Origin: Motacilla alba alba
Taxonomy: Eukaryota > Chordata > Aves > Passeriformes > Motacillidae
Direction: 5' to 3'
DNA length: 64,000 bases
Assembly: GCF_015832195.1 (NCBI RefSeq)
Contig: NC_052018.1
Location: forward strand, 27,432,115-27,496,114
Shown here one piece after another: positions 1 through 13,939 of this stretch (position 1 is the stretch's first letter; every line of letters begins with the position of its first letter). A program made the position numbers and the translations under genes. The notes beneath the pieces are model-generated. The model ran no database searches. It was not told the origin of the DNA and saw only the letters and a program-made list of their open reading frames with translations.

Positions 1-540
1 GTCCAATAAATCCATGGTTATCTTGGAGCTGCAATTCAGTACATTCAAAACATGTTTGTTGCATTTCAAAATGTGTACTCGTTTACAGAATGCTGTTTGA
101 CTTGAGGTTTTCAATTTTTTTGTAAATGACCACTGAACTAAATCCATAGAATTATGTTGGTCACACTGAAAAATGAGTCTGACACAAATGAGAGTCTGTA
201 ATTACAAATTATTGAAATTTGTTGGGGACAGCTTTTGCTGTGGATGGGTTTCAAAATGCTACTGAAAAATACAATGTAATCCAGTGAAATGTGCAGAGTC
301 TACAATTAGATAAGAATACTCATCTATGCAATAACTGACTAAACAGTATTTAGAAATTAGTTCCATGTATTTAGAGCTTAACAATCAAAAATGCGAATCA
401 GTAATTTTTTTTATTTAAAAAAAAATTTAAATGGAAGTACTTTCCTTATAAATAAAAAAACCCATGTATTTTCTGTAACTCATGAAATGCATTCTCCTCT
501 ACTTTTTTTCCTTTAGGCATAGATACTAATTTGAGGCCAT
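1..540. other. AT-rich sequence, nothing recognised (EYS intron)
   Basis: This is probably part of the EYS intron downstream of the second coding exon. It contains short A/T runs (near 404-430) and no convincing exon, repeat or RNA gene. Confidence 0.6.
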
Positions 541-693
541 CGAATCATAGTCTGATTTGAGTTGGAAGGGACTTTTAAAGGTCCTCTAGTCAAACCACCC
601 CTGCAAAGAGCTGGGACACTTTCCACGAGATCAGACTGTTCAGAGCCCTGTCGAACCTGGCCTTGAATGTTTCTCCCATCTAGCACCTACCAT
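541..693 (-). mobile_element. CR1 LINE 3'-end fragment
   Basis: The plus strand starts with AATCATAG and GAGTTGGAAGGGAC, then GTCCTCTAGTC and, further on, a CTGGCCTTGAA-like stretch. This is the reverse complement of the CR1 3' end, so the element is on the minus strand. It is a short, diverged, 5'-truncated copy, as is usual for CR1. It lies inside the EYS intron. Confidence 0.8.
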
Positions 694-3235
694 CTGAATA
701 CATAAGTAGAACCCACAGATAGGAAAACTGAAATGGGAATATGCAATTTGTTCTTACTATGATCACATAATTTTCCATCTATTTTCTACACTCTTATTTT
801 TGACTATATTAAGTCAAGCACTGCAGAAAAGTATAAAAAGTAACATGTCAGTGCTGTCAGTAGAGTTTAGAAGTGCTTGGCCACCTTAACTGGAAGGCTT
901 TGGGTTGCCAGACTGGAGGAAGAAAAAAAACAGTACGTGGTTACTGACAAATCCATTTTGTACCTAAGGAACTGGTAGGTCAGCCACAGGTTACAAAGAG
1001 GCAGCTGGTATTTTACTGCTATTAAAGGTAATATACTCACTGTGAAGAAAGAAATAAGGAGATCAGAAAACTGTATAGTGTCAATAAGTTGATGGCATGA
1101 AATGGCAAACCTTGAGTTCTTATTTTAAGAAAGGACCTAGATAAGCATAGCTCTAGGACAGAAAATAAAAATAGTATACTACTGAGTTTCAGAACACTGG
1201 TCATCCTTACTGTAGTGCTTTAATCAGCTGAGAAGGAAAACATATATCTGCATACATACTCTAGGCATAGCAGTTTTCTAGCTAGATCACTGAGAGGTAG
1301 TTAAGAAGTTGCAGATGTCAGAATTACCGATGTAACATGAAGTTTGAGTGCAGATATCATCCTATAGGTTGCTACACGTCACAGAATGCCTGACAATTAT
1401 GATTTAAATACCAATCATAACACATTAAAGGGTTCAGATTCAATTAATCAGAAGAGCAGAGAATAAGAAATTAATGAAAGTCATTCTTAATGTTTAGCTT
1501 TTTAAAAGATCAAATGGAAAATGCCAAGTAATCAAGCTATTTGCAAATACCTGGAAGACAATAAAGATACCATAAAAAAGCAAAAATAGACAACTCAAGT
1601 CGTAAGCTACAAATCTTGTCAAACCAGTCTATGTATGTGGAAAACAACAAGTATATTAATGACATTTATATCACATTTATTGTAAAATGGCATTTGAAAT
1701 TGCTTTTCATAAATAGTTGAAGAAACCATATTCTAGTTTTATCTCAGATTACTTGTTCAGTTGAAAAAACAATGTGAAATAGAAAGGGAATCATTATAGA
1801 AACTTCTGCTTAAAAAAAGAAGCAGCATAAAAATTTAAAAGAGCAGGTTTCACAAAGACAATTTGAATACATTTCAGTTCAATTTAAGGGGAAAAAAATA
1901 GTCTTGGAATAATGTGATGGCAGCTTCCAAATAAAAGAAGATTTCATGATTTTCCTTCCAAGAAAATCCTGTGATAGCGTGAATGACCAAAATAGAGTAA
2001 CCCAATCCATAGACTGAGTCAGCATGGAGGTCTGCATGGTGTGTTAGGACTGTTCAATACTACACAATTTGGAATTACCAGAATCTATACAGATAAGATT
2101 ATGCATATTATTTTATCTTTTTTAACTATTATGATAATTTTGTTAGCCATTATGGACATAATTTTAAATTTTCCTTTCGCATAAGACTTTACAGACCCTG
2201 AGTGCTATTCTTCTTGGGGCCCTAACAGACTAGCACCTATTAGCAAATAGTTCCATGCTAGGAAGTGCTACCAAAAGAAAGTGAGGGACAATGACTAGAA
2301 ATCACGTACTGGTTATCTTGTTGCAGCCTAATAAAAGAAAATATTTTTTTCTTTATAGAGAATGTTATAGGTATCCAGCAGTGGAGAAGAGGGATGAAGT
2401 AGATAATACTGGTATTAATTTAATATTGCATTTCTTTGATTTTTTTTTTTCAGTCGCCATGGAAGTCAGGCAGCATACACTACCTCAGAGGATGTTCTTT
2501 GCTTTGTCAAAGGGAAATGTGAGATATGTTTGAATTCTTTAAAAAATAATTTCATCAGAACACTCTTAAAGTATAAATGTAAAAAAAGCTGGGGTAAAAT
2601 GTAAAAACTGTCAAATAAACAAGCTCCTTACCATAAATGCTAAAATGTTTTAAAATGCTAATGAAAGAAAGTATAAATGTCAACAAAATGCAAAATGGTA
2701 TCACATCAAACATCTTTGCAGTGGCTGCAAATTATATATGTCCCTGTGATGGTGCTATTGCACAACAATTCAATGGAGACGATCAAATTCTGTCAACTGA
2801 TGGAAAGAAAATCCTAAATCCTGGTGCAAGGTGAACAATTCAGTACCATTAAATCATTCATCTATCATTTCTGACAAAATGCTAAATGAAACTTAAGCTA
2901 CCCATCAAGAAAGAGATAGCAGCAGTACCACCTTTGTGATATGCTTAAAACTACTTAACAGCTGCAATAGAGTCATTCAACAGAAACTTGCAGTGTTCCC
3001 ACTAAAATACAGAAATGTAGGAGACATGACTGACTCAGAAAGACTGTGCTTTTGACAAAGTTCATATAAAGAACATTTTTTCACTTGAAAGATAATGTTC
3101 ATCTCTTCAAATAGAAAAATGACTCCTCAGGCATGATAATGACCATAGTAATTCTCCTAGTGATAAAAATACTATTAGGAGATTTAGGCTTGACAGTGCT
3201 GATCCTAATCAATTTCTAGCTACTCTGTTCAGTTT
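694..3235. other. AT-rich intronic sequence, nothing recognised
   Basis: No repeat family or exon is recognised. Short open frames at 2291-2533 and 2637-2834 have no family features and look like chance. Confidence 0.55.
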
Positions 3236-3240
3236 CTGAT

Positions 3241-3838
3241 TTTACTGGTTTTGGCTGGGATCAAGTCAATTTTATTCACAGTAGTTGTATGGTGCTGTGG
3301 TTTAGATTTGTGATAAAAACTGTTCTGAATAATCAGGCATATTTTAGTTATTGATGACCAGTGCTTACACACAGCATCAGGGGCCTTTTCTGCTCCTTGC
3401 CTCACTCTAACAATGTTCAGGCTGGGGGTACAAAAGGAAGTGGGAAGGAATATGGCCAGGATAGCTGACCACAACAGACCCAAGTGATATTCCACACCAC
3501 ATAGCATCATGCTCAACAACAAAAAGCTGTGAAAAGAAGAAGGAAAAGGAGGATATAGGGACTGATGGTGTTTGTCTTCTCAAGTAACAATTACATGAGA
3601 TGGAGCCCTGCTTTCCTGGTGATGGCTGAAACTACCCACAGGAAGTGGTGAATGAATTCCTTAATTTGCTCTCCATGTGTGGACTGGTTTATCTTCACCT
3701 ATTAAATTGGTTTTTTTTTTTTATCTCAACCCATGAGTTTTCTCATCTTTACCCTTTTGATTGTCTCCCCCTTCTCACTGGTGGGGAGTGAGCAAGGCTG
3801 GGTAAGACTTTCCTGCCTACTGGGGTTAAACTATAACC
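3241..3838 (+). mobile_element. ERVL-like solo LTR with CTGAT target duplications
   Basis: This 598-bp element begins with a diverged form of an avian LTR start (ACTGGTTTTGGCTGGGAT) and ends with a GGGGTTAAAC-type terminus. An R/U5-like part holds ATTAAA at 3701, a T-run, and CTCAACCCATGAGTTTTCTC. The flanks are CTGAT at 3236-3240 and CTGAT at 3839-3843, a perfect 5-bp target-site duplication. No internal retroviral region is present, so it is a solo LTR. The TG/CA ends have decayed, which suggests an old insertion. It lies in an EYS intron, opposite to the gene. Confidence 0.85.
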
Positions 3839-3843
3839 CTGAT

Positions 3844-6145
3844 CAAAGCTGTTATGATTTTTACAACAAAGGAAATTTTAATATAATATGCATCAATACA
3901 AACCACTCAGTACTATCAGCTATCAGATTCCTTGGAGGCTTCAGGAAAAACCCATTATACAGGTAAGTTTACAAATATAGTTTTTGATTCGTAATGGGTG
4001 AGACACATCCTTGTTTAACGTATACGTTACATCTTTCAGGGATAAAAAGTTACAAGGAAATAACTCATTTGATAGTAAAACCTGTACATTGTAATTAGGA
4101 ACCTGTATTTGTCAGCAGAAAGGAATGTGTATTTGTCAGCATATATAAGAGCGAGACTTTCTGCTAAATCAAAATTTATATAATTGCTGGGCTATAGACT
4201 GTTCTTTGCCAATCATTATGTACATATTAGGATATATGCCATATATCATCAACTCTTTTGATCAAAACAAGAAGTAATTAAGCCTTCACATCAACACTGA
4301 AATTAAGGACCTCATCCATCTTCACAGTACTGAAGAGCTAGAAGATGCTGAAAGTCACTTAGATCTGTGCATTGCTTCTGAAAAACAGAAATATGTGTGA
4401 GAATTCAGGAGGGCTGACAGTATAACTGATAAAATATACATGTATAACAAAGAGATGAATTTGAGCTCTGTTTTGGGACATTAAAAACTCATCATTCATT
4501 ATTTTGAATTCAAGTATGTTCTACTCATTTTTTCAAAAGCAGTTTTATGTAATGTGTGGAAGTTAAGAAGCTTGCAATCATCAGAACAAGCATCTCAGTG
4601 TTTTCCATATGAGTCTGCATGAATTATTTTGCTGGTATAAAGTGACAGAATATAATTTTGACTACTGAGAAAAACAACAGAGATGGATTTTTTTAAGAAC
4701 AAATACACTAATCCAGGTGTCTCTATGTCAGGTAATAGACTGCTGCAACCTATTTTCACTGACCAGATAAAATATACATACTGTCTGGAAAAAAGGCTGA
4801 TGAAGCATTGCATGGACGTGTTGAAGATGAATCTGAAGTGGAATGGCAACAATACCACCACAATGTAGAAACCTAAAGGCTAAGAGTAATATGTTGTGTC
4901 AGAAAACCTATGTTATCTCTAAGGCCTTCAAGCAAAAATTGATTGAAAAAAGAGACTGCAGTGAAAAGTTCAAAATATTTTTATGGCATTTCTTTTACTA
5001 ATTGGCTAAAAAATAGCATGATAATTTACAGTGGATGCAAATTATGATGCCTGCAAAAAATGAGATTAATTTTTTATAAAGAAGCCATAAAACTGAATTT
5101 TCCCATATTTAATTAGTAATGGCTCTGTAAAAACAGAGCCTATGTCTGGAAACATAGGAAACAGAGATTTAGACTTTCCTGAAGGAAATCTGGCACTACA
5201 GAGCTTTGGAGTGAGGCGGATCTGAGATAGAATGAGTAAGACTTACAGATTTATAGGAGTTGTGGTGGTAGTGATGTGTAGAGAAAATTGTCCAATTTTT
5301 GTGGAACAAAGTGTTTGTGGACTAATCCTATTTTTATTTTAGAGATATATTTTTAAAATAATCTGGAAAAGCCTAGTAATATATAGGCTACAAATAATTT
5401 AGCTAAGCAAATATAACTACTGCCGTTTCCACCTGGATGTTGATGATGTGATTTAAAGTTATTTTTTAAAGTTTGACCTATTATATGAAGACAACCAGCA
5501 CAATATTAATTTATGGGGATGACGCCAAGTGAAATAACACATGTTTACATTAAGAAAATATTTACCTTGTCACCATCTGTGGCTCAGCTGTTTTAGCTCA
5601 CATAGATGATAGGTAGTTTAGTGTAAAGGCCTTTAACAGTACAACTTACTTCATTTCAATTTATGAATGTGATACAGAGTCTCTCCTGTCAGGAAATATT
5701 AATTTATTGATTTTACTGCTGTGAACTAGTCAGCAGTGACACCATTGCCTTTTACGTCTTATGGTTACCTTAGCAAGTATATTACCATGTTAACCTTCTA
5801 TTATTCATTTCTTTATTTTATTTTTTACCTAGGGATATTAATTCATTTTGTGATTCTTTATTAAAGATTATTAACTTCTTAAATAATTCTTAATTTATTC
5901 TTAAGTATCAAAAAGTTCTCAGAAAATTCTTGGTTTCCCCTACAGCACTCCATCACAGTTTTCTTTAGTCGTATAATTTAGTCTTCTTTTTCAGTATTTC
6001 TTTCTCTCCAATAATTTTAGCTGCAATTAACACTTCTGCTTCATATGTCATTTTTCCAATTAGTCTGCCTTGAGATTGCTATTGAGTGATCTGAATTGCA
6101 AATATTATATGGTATTAGCAGGAGCATATTATACTATATAAAGCA
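3844..6145. other. AT-rich intronic sequence with one short hairpin
   Basis: No repeat family or exon is recognised. A small perfect inverted repeat lies at 5121-5140 (GGCTCTGT, 4-base loop, ACAGAGCC); it is probably incidental. Confidence 0.5.
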
Positions 6146-6531
6146 TATAGTTCAGCCTGAAGGATGCTGAGAGGAGACCTCATTGTGGTTTTCACCATCC
6201 TCATGTGGGGAAGTGGAGGGGCAGGCAGGCACTGATCTCTTCATTCCTGTGACCAGTGACAGGACTTGAGGAAATGACATGAAGTTGTGTCAGGGGAGGT
6301 GTAGGTTGAACATCATGGAAAGGTTCTTCACCCAGAGGGCAGTTGGGCACTGGAACAGGTTCCCCAGGGCAGTGGTCACAGCACCAAGCCTGACAGAGTT
6401 CAAGCAGTGTTTGGACAATGCTCTGAGATGCATAGTGTGATTCTTGGTGTGTCCTCTGCAGGGTCAAGAGTTGGACTTGGTGATCATGATGGATAACTTT
6501 CAACTCAGAATATTTTATGATTCTATGATCC
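6146..6531 (+). mobile_element. CR1 LINE 3'-end fragment
   Basis: The segment reads as a CR1 3' region: GAGGAGACCTCAT, then GGTTCTTCACCCAGAGGGCAG, GGCACTGGAACAGGTTCCCC and a TTTGGACAATGCTCTGAGA-like stretch. It ends in TATGATTCTATGAT, the CR1 terminal repeat motif. It is a 5'-truncated, degenerate copy in plus orientation. Confidence 0.88.
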
Positions 6532-7109
6532 TGACAATATAATGCTACTTAGTGGCAAAAATTTGCATTGGTGATCCTAAAGTAAATAAATCAAGAATGA
6601 GTAATTCTTTTCTGGTTGTTTAGTTGCTCCTTGTGCAGGAATGTAACAGCCTTCTATTGATACAAACAGATTAAATTTGCTCCACAGGAATACATGAACT
6701 AAAAAGCAATACATGAGCTAAAAGGCTAGGACTGCAGAGCCCCATAAACTCTTGAAAATACTACATTGTATATTCACTTTCATAACAATAAACAAGCTAC
6801 ATTTTGGAAGACATGGGATCTTTTGAACAGGCAGGGCAAAGGTATTATTTCCAGAATGATGATTGATTTGGACTTTAAACTAGAAACCAACAGAGGAGAA
6901 ATAGAGTTACCAGCAGCCTGTAAGGGAGTGACAGACAGGGTTGACTCGAGTCTGAAGTGATGTGAAAAAAAGGAACACAAAATCAATAAACATGGCTTAA
7001 ACAAGATCACTTCCACCATTTGCATGAAAGCAAGGAAGTGCCTATAAAACACTATTATGGAAAAAAGAGATTGTTTTGGAAATCAGTACACCAATGTATT
7101 TTATTTCAG

Positions 7110-7690
7110 GTACCTCTGCACACGAAGAACATGAGAAATGGGAGGTCTTTGTGCTATTGTAGGACTATTATCTTGCTGACATCACAGAGACTTGGTTAGA
7201 TGGCTTGTTTCATGAATGCTTCAATGAAGGAATACAGGCTCTACAGGATCAGCAGGGCAGACAAGGATGAGAAGTTGCTCTCTATGTGAGCAAAAGGCAG
7301 AAATGTGGAGCTGCACCTGGACATGGATGATAAGCTGACTGAGAGCTTATGTGTGAAGATGAAAAAGCAGAGTGGTAGACGTGACAAGTGCGTGGCTGCT
7401 ATAGACTGGCAGACCAGGAAGAACAAGTGGGTGGTGCCTTCTCTGGATGGATAGAAGCAGTCTTGTGTTCACAGGACTTTGACCTCATAGGGAACTTCAA
7501 CTATATCTGCTCAAGGAACAGCGTAGCAGGGCACAAGCAATCCAAGAGGTCCTTAAGGAGCATTAATGACAACATCCTGACCCAAGTCATAGTTGGGCAA
7601 TGCGATGTTCTGGTTAACTTCACACACACAAACAAGGATTGGCCAACTGGGGATTTCAAGGTTGAAGGCAGGCAGTCCTCCAAGCAGTTT
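7110..7690 (+). mobile_element. CR1 LINE internal fragment (endonuclease region remnant)
   Basis: Translation in broken plus frames gives an EN-like ITETWLDG-type motif near 7170-7205. Further on it resembles the usual CR1 stretch around the end of the endonuclease domain (GACCTCATAGGGAACTTCAA; ...TTAAGGAGCATTAATGACAA; ...ACAAACAAGGA). Frames are broken by stops, so this is a dead fragment. It lacks a 3' end and is separated from the neighbouring CR1 tail at 6146-6531, so it is probably a different insertion. The 5' limit is uncertain; resemblance may begin near 7090. Confidence 0.72.
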
Positions 7691-9944
7691 ATGGTTTTAA
7701 GAGATTCTCTTTAACTCATTACAAGTATAACATTTAACATATTTATTTCTTTAGTCTTCCAGGTCAGCCAAGTCTTCCTGTAAAATTTATTTAATTCTCC
7801 TTTTTCTTGAAGGAACATTGTAACTAGTATATTTAGCAAATTTCATTACTACAGCTTTAACTTCTTTACTCAAGTTGCAACCAGTGTGTTATCACTGTTG
7901 ATCATCTCTCATGCATATTTGCACACCTCACTTTCCTAACAAGCAGTCTTCACCTGTAGGTGTTAATTTCCAAGTGTTATCACCTTTCTATGTGGGTGTA
8001 TGATACAGACTTATAAATCACAATATTTTGAACATTTCTAGATGAATATGTTATTTGATTGCTGCAGGGTTTTCACCAGAAGCTTTTAATATTACCCAAG
8101 GTGAAGCTTATACATTTTCCTATGAAAAGCTGCAGTTAAATCTGGACATATAGAATAGTTTAGCATAGTAACATTCATTTTTATAAAAAACATAAGCAGT
8201 CAGGTACTATGATTTCTATTGTTGTGCATAACATCTTTGCTATTGTAGGTCCAATGAATAAACTTTCCTTATCATGAAATCTGAGTTTGATTATTTTTTG
8301 TTGCTATGTCCACACATCAATATGATGTCTATCACACAACTCATTTATGCATACAAAATTCCACTGAGGCTATAGTTTTCCAGTGAATAAGTAGGAATTT
8401 GTATCAAAACACCTGAGCTGTATTTTTGTCTCCTATGATGTCCTGATGTGTGACTTAGGAGGTTCAGATATGGTTTCCTGGAATTCAGCTGACATTATTT
8501 TAGTCATAAAATCTTTGAAGAATATATATTTTTGCTTGCACAGTGCTTAATACTACAATGACTGAAGCTGCAGCTAGAATTAATGTAAGAGTGATATCTT
8601 CTATTTTTTTTCAATTTCACTCTATTCTATCTTATTCTGTTTTTTTCCTTCTCTGTATGAATTTCATGAGCTACTATTGTCAACCCACTGTGAAATAGTA
8701 ACAGTAAACTTTTATTTTCACTCATAAACTAGGGATTTGATTTCAAACCCTTTTCTTTTAGAAATTTGTCACTTGCCTAATGCTGAGAATTTTAAACAGT
8801 CTTCTGTTCAAAGTGGCAATACTTTATTGCCTCTGTCAATTTAATTATTTCCTGCAGAATTTGTCTTCTTTCTAGAATTACTATTATTTTTAATATTTGC
8901 TTTGTCAGAGTTTGTGAGATTTTAGTATGCTCTCTAAGCTTTCATATCACCTTGCGGGTTTTATTTTTTTTTCCTTTTAGTAAGTGTAATTTATAACTCT
9001 GTAAGTGAAATGGCAGCACAGGCAGAACCAAAAAGAAATATTACATCTCTATTTTTTCATCAATATTAACCCAATATATTGCATTGTATGCTTTGTCTTC
9101 ACCAATACAATTGTGATTGCTAAATATGAATAATGACTGTTAAACCATGAGCAATCTCTGTAGTATTATCTACCTACCTGTCTATTCATCCATCACTGCA
9201 CTATCCAATCACTTCCATAAAAATGAATAGTGATATATTTTATGGACTTAATGGAGCCTTTGGCATGTCTCCCATTTCAGGCCCAGCATTGTGCTGAGGT
9301 AGAGCTCTTTTGTGCTTGGTATTTGCTGTGGTTTATGGTCAACAAAGAATGCCATATTTCAGCAGGTTTCATTCATCAGCCTCATTGACTACCCTAGATT
9401 CCCAACCATAAGCAGTATTAAGAACACTCACTTTTGCCTGTTTGCAAAGAGTGTTTCTGGTTGTATTTCAACCCCTTCCATTCCTCTTATTTTTCATTAT
9501 TTTCTCTCTTCTTTTGTTTTCAGTTTTTTGGTTCTTTTTTTTCTTTTAATAGTAATCATGAAACTTAAAATGTCTTTCTCTAAATCCTCATTTCTAGTCA
9601 GTTTAGTAGCTGATACCACCTTCCGAGCCCATCTTCTGTGAAGTATCACAAACACTCAACTTGGTTTTACAGAAAAAAATCTCTTTTCCCTCTTTTTTCT
9701 TGTTTTGCCACTCCTCCACTATGTCCTGTTTTGTGGTTTCATCCTATCTTCTTTAATAATACAAAAATTTATTATTAAATCTTGGCTTTAAATGCTTTGA
9801 GTTCTACACTGATTAGACTTACATGAAACAGTCTGGTTAATGTATCTGTAAAGGTCTATTAAGAAAAGAAAATACATGTGTGCTTCTGGCCATATGGAAA
9901 TGCTCTAGCTGCTTCCTACTGCTTGTCATATTTCATATTTCATG

Positions 9945-9951
<7 letters not shown>
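7691..9951. other. AT-rich intronic sequence, nothing recognised
   Basis: No exon, RNA gene or clear repeat is recognised. The open frame at 9312-9641 is T-rich and hydrophobic by composition and is treated as chance. Confidence 0.5.

Positions 9952-9981
<30 letters not shown>
9952..9981. repeat. (CA)n microsatellite
   Basis: A nearly pure AC dinucleotide run of about 14 units, preceded by a short TATA-rich stretch. Confidence 0.95.
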
Positions 9982-9983
<2 letters not shown>

Positions 9984-11496
9984 TTATACATTATTAAATA
10001 AAGATTATTTCACTGGTGTGTTTTAAAGTTGTAAGAGAAGCAGCATTTTTTCCCAAAAGAATCTTTTACAGAACTGTCTACTTCATTAAAAAATACTATT
10101 GATGATATTCCCTTTCATGAAGCACCTAGCAGATGTTGAAACAATAAACTAAAATTAACGATTAGCTAGAATCTATGTCTAAACATTTTCTCATTCCCTA
10201 TTTCCCCATTTATTTACACCATTTGATTAATCCCCTCTTATATGCTAATGAAATGAAACTCAGAATTTCTCCATCATATTTTAGGCATTTAGCTGAAACA
10301 TGCAAATTACTCTCTCGCTGACTGTGATATCTTTGTCATCAGTGGAGACACACAATTCTAGAGCAGACGAAGCACGATCAAAATTGTGTCTCTACTGACT
10401 TCATATTATGATTTTGCTAAAATCTGAAAAAAAAACACTGTTGAAAACATACCAAAAATTTCAATAGTGACTCAGATGCTAAATACAATCAGTTGAGAAA
10501 GTGATACATATGCAGGGATAAGCTTTTAAACATCAGGACTTTTCATTGTAAGCTATTGCAGACTAGGCAAGTATGTAGAAGTATGTAAAACTGAATAAGC
10601 AGAAGACTTTGGGAGGGGTACTGGACAGTTCAAAGCAGAGGCTTTGAAAATAAATAAATAAACATATCTGACTGCAGTGTGATGCACAAAATTGGCCAAT
10701 TAATGATATAAAATTGTGTAACAAGCTCATGGAGCTGTCCATAACTTACAGCATGTCTGGAAGTGGCTTTACAGTGCATACAAGACTAGATGGAAAAGAA
10801 TTGATTCTGCAGATGTTCTGCTTCAGAACTGCATATGCAGACTGATCACTTTGGTATCCAACAATGTATTACTACATACCTAAGTATTGTTCTATTGTCC
10901 TTAAGGAAAATTTTATTTAGTATTTGGTCTGAACCTTTTCTGATTCATTTGTCTCGTTACTCATTTTTCATGCCTGTTTAAACCATATATAATATTTTAT
11001 ATAAATAGACTCAAAATCATGTAGCTAATTTTACCTCCTTCAAATGGGCCTCACCTTATTAGTTATACTAAATCTATTTTATTTCTTTCATAAAAAAATA
11101 TACCTTTTGCATACTTCAATGCACTTGCTATGGAGTAATTTGCAAATTAAATATAAAGATGGAATATTAACTGTTCAGATGTATAACTCTGCAAAGTCAT
11201 AATTAATGAAACTATGACACTGTAATCATCACCAGTTGATATTTGTGCTGAGATTCTTCAGCCACTTGTCTGACTGGAACTCTGGGTTTTTTAGAAATAG
11301 GACTTCTTCCCAGCAATATCGAGGATTGCAAAAGGTACATCATTAAATGAATCTTGTATACAAGTCTTGCTATAAGTTGACAAAAAAATAATGTAATGAT
11401 CTGATGAACAGACGGGTACCATTAGCTTGCAATCAGCTTTGATGCCATAGTGAGTACTCTGAGACATCGACTAATCTTCCCAACCTTTCTCCTTCC
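9982..11496. other. AT-rich intronic sequence, nothing recognised
   Basis: No exon or known repeat family is recognised in this stretch. Confidence 0.5.
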
Positions 11497-11705
<209 letters not shown>

Positions 11706-11721
11706 TCCCACTCTTCCTTCA

Positions 11722-13939
11722 GCTGATATAGCTCAACTACCTACTGAACTTTATCTCACAGACCTAAAGTCTATAAAACAAGTTATACATTGGTGCCTTT
11801 TATAACATCAGTGTCACATTTAACTTTTTTGGGTATCTAGCTGAGAAACAGACTGGTGCTAAATGAGACAAATCTCCAGAGCCTTGCAAGTTCAAACTCA
11901 ATTATTTCTGACAAATTTTTGCATGGGAGACCACGACATGGTTTTACAGGCTTAGCCATTCTGCTCAAAGTGTATGTTAATGATGATGGAATAGTATCTT
12001 TGAACAGGCTGACTTTTGCTCATTTAGGGCCTAAGAACACCATGATAAAGTCCTGCCATCCATGCTTAAGTAAGACTAAGGCATTTGGTGTCCTGTGAAC
12101 AGGAAATACGCATCAGGACTTCAGATCCTTGAGTTGCTCAGTATCACGTCCCAAGTGTCTTCTCGCAAATGTTATTAGATGCCATTATTTCATTAGAGGA
12201 TGCATACCTTTTTCAAGATCATGTGTAAGCATTACTTTGTATTTGTTGAAGAACTATAAAAAATAATTAAATAGAAATTTAAGAATAACTAGTGAACATC
12301 TCTAGGGAAGGACAGATGTCCAAAAACTGCTGAGACTTTCTGTCTGTAAGGAGATGGGAAAGATTATCAGTCTGATTTGCAGCGTGATAATACAATCCTA
12401 TATTCTTCCATCTATCTATAGGTTGGAATATAAGAACTCCACTTAATATAGTGGAGGTGCTGTAACTTCACAACAAATTCATTCATCTTATGTATATAGT
12501 GTGATTACTGTAATGATTAAATGTAGTTAAGATTTGGCAAGAATTACATTTCTTCTCCATCCTAAAATAGCACAGTAACTTATTAAAAAATATAATTAAT
12601 TCAATAGAAATAATCCCCAAAAATTATGCAGTTATAATTTCATTGCAAAATATGATATTAATAATCTTGCTGTGAAAAAATTCCTTCCCTGAAAAAGAGT
12701 ATTTCATATGCAGAAAAGTAAACTACAAGAATCATGCATACCTGGTGTTTTACCAGAGTTATTATACTCATCAGTTTTAAGGTACTATGAGATATTCACT
12801 CATTACACTGTTGAATTGATATACTCAATAAATCTGACAACTACTTATAATTCAAAGTAAATCTATTAATATAAGGAAAAAAGGATTATGAAATATGGAA
12901 AGGTTATCAAAACTAATATGAAATTTTCAAATATAGACTATGGAAGTGTGTAATGAAATAATGCCAGGAGAGTACATTTGAGAAAACTTAAATCTACTTA
13001 GGTCAGACAACCTGATTCACGTCATTGGTATAGTTTTGACAAAATCCTTTCATGTATGCCTTTGTCACTAGCTAAGATGAATTGATCTGCATCATGTATG
13101 GAAGAGTAAATACTAGTAGTAGAATTACCTAGGACTGAAGTGAAAACATATGAAGTAGACTAAGATAATCCCTTGATTGATAGGTGAGAAACTTGAATGA
13201 AACACTCCTCTCAATGAGTACCACAAAATGCTGATGGCTTGCTGCAATTGTTGTGCCCTCCTATTGAGGGAGATGGATGGATTTGACCAAGAATTGCACT
13301 GGAAAGCTGAGCATGATACCAAAGTAAAACATAGACAGTAGAGAAGCTTTTTACATAATGTTTTTAGGGGTATTATTAAAAAGCCTTTGGGTAATAATTT
13401 GGGCAATGAGTGCTAGTACTAGAAAAATTTAACTATTAGGCTGTCAAAAAAGTAATCATGCAAACAATAAATTCTTTTCTCCTTTTATATATGTGCAAAA
13501 GTATCTTTCCATTTTTGACCTTTTCCAAAAGACTCTGCGTGTAGTTCACCAATTAAGCAAACAGACCATTTTAAACTAAAGCACCTGGATGATGGAAGCT
13601 CTAGCATAGTGGCTGCAAGCAAAACCACTTCGTTCTCATAGTATCTCCTGTCCCTCAGGTGAGGAGGGAACTCATTATGGTCTGCAAAGAGGTCAATTGG
13701 ACCATTGGGGAAGGCAGGAAGTTCAAGTCTCTCTTACAGGAATGTGTGAACAAAAAAATAATCAATGATCTCAAGTGCTCTCCCAAGGGTTGTTTTTTAA
13801 TCAGTCCCATCTTCCCACCTAAGAAGCAAAATGCCACACAGATTCAACAAAACATATTCAAATGGAAAACTACTTCTCTTAATCCACTAAACGTTATCTA
13901 GGATAAGCATACTAAGCAGTACCACTACAGAGGTAGCTA
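11722..13939. other. AT-rich intronic sequence, nothing recognised
   Basis: No recognised repeat or exon. The 13125-13430 and 13655-13901 parts are slightly richer in GC and hold open frames of 80-93 codons on either strand; none shows a known motif. Confidence 0.45.

Noticed and set aside
9312..9641. 109-codon hydrophobic open frame
   Set aside because: T-rich sequence gives Phe/Leu/Ser codons; no signal peptide-domain order or family resemblance.
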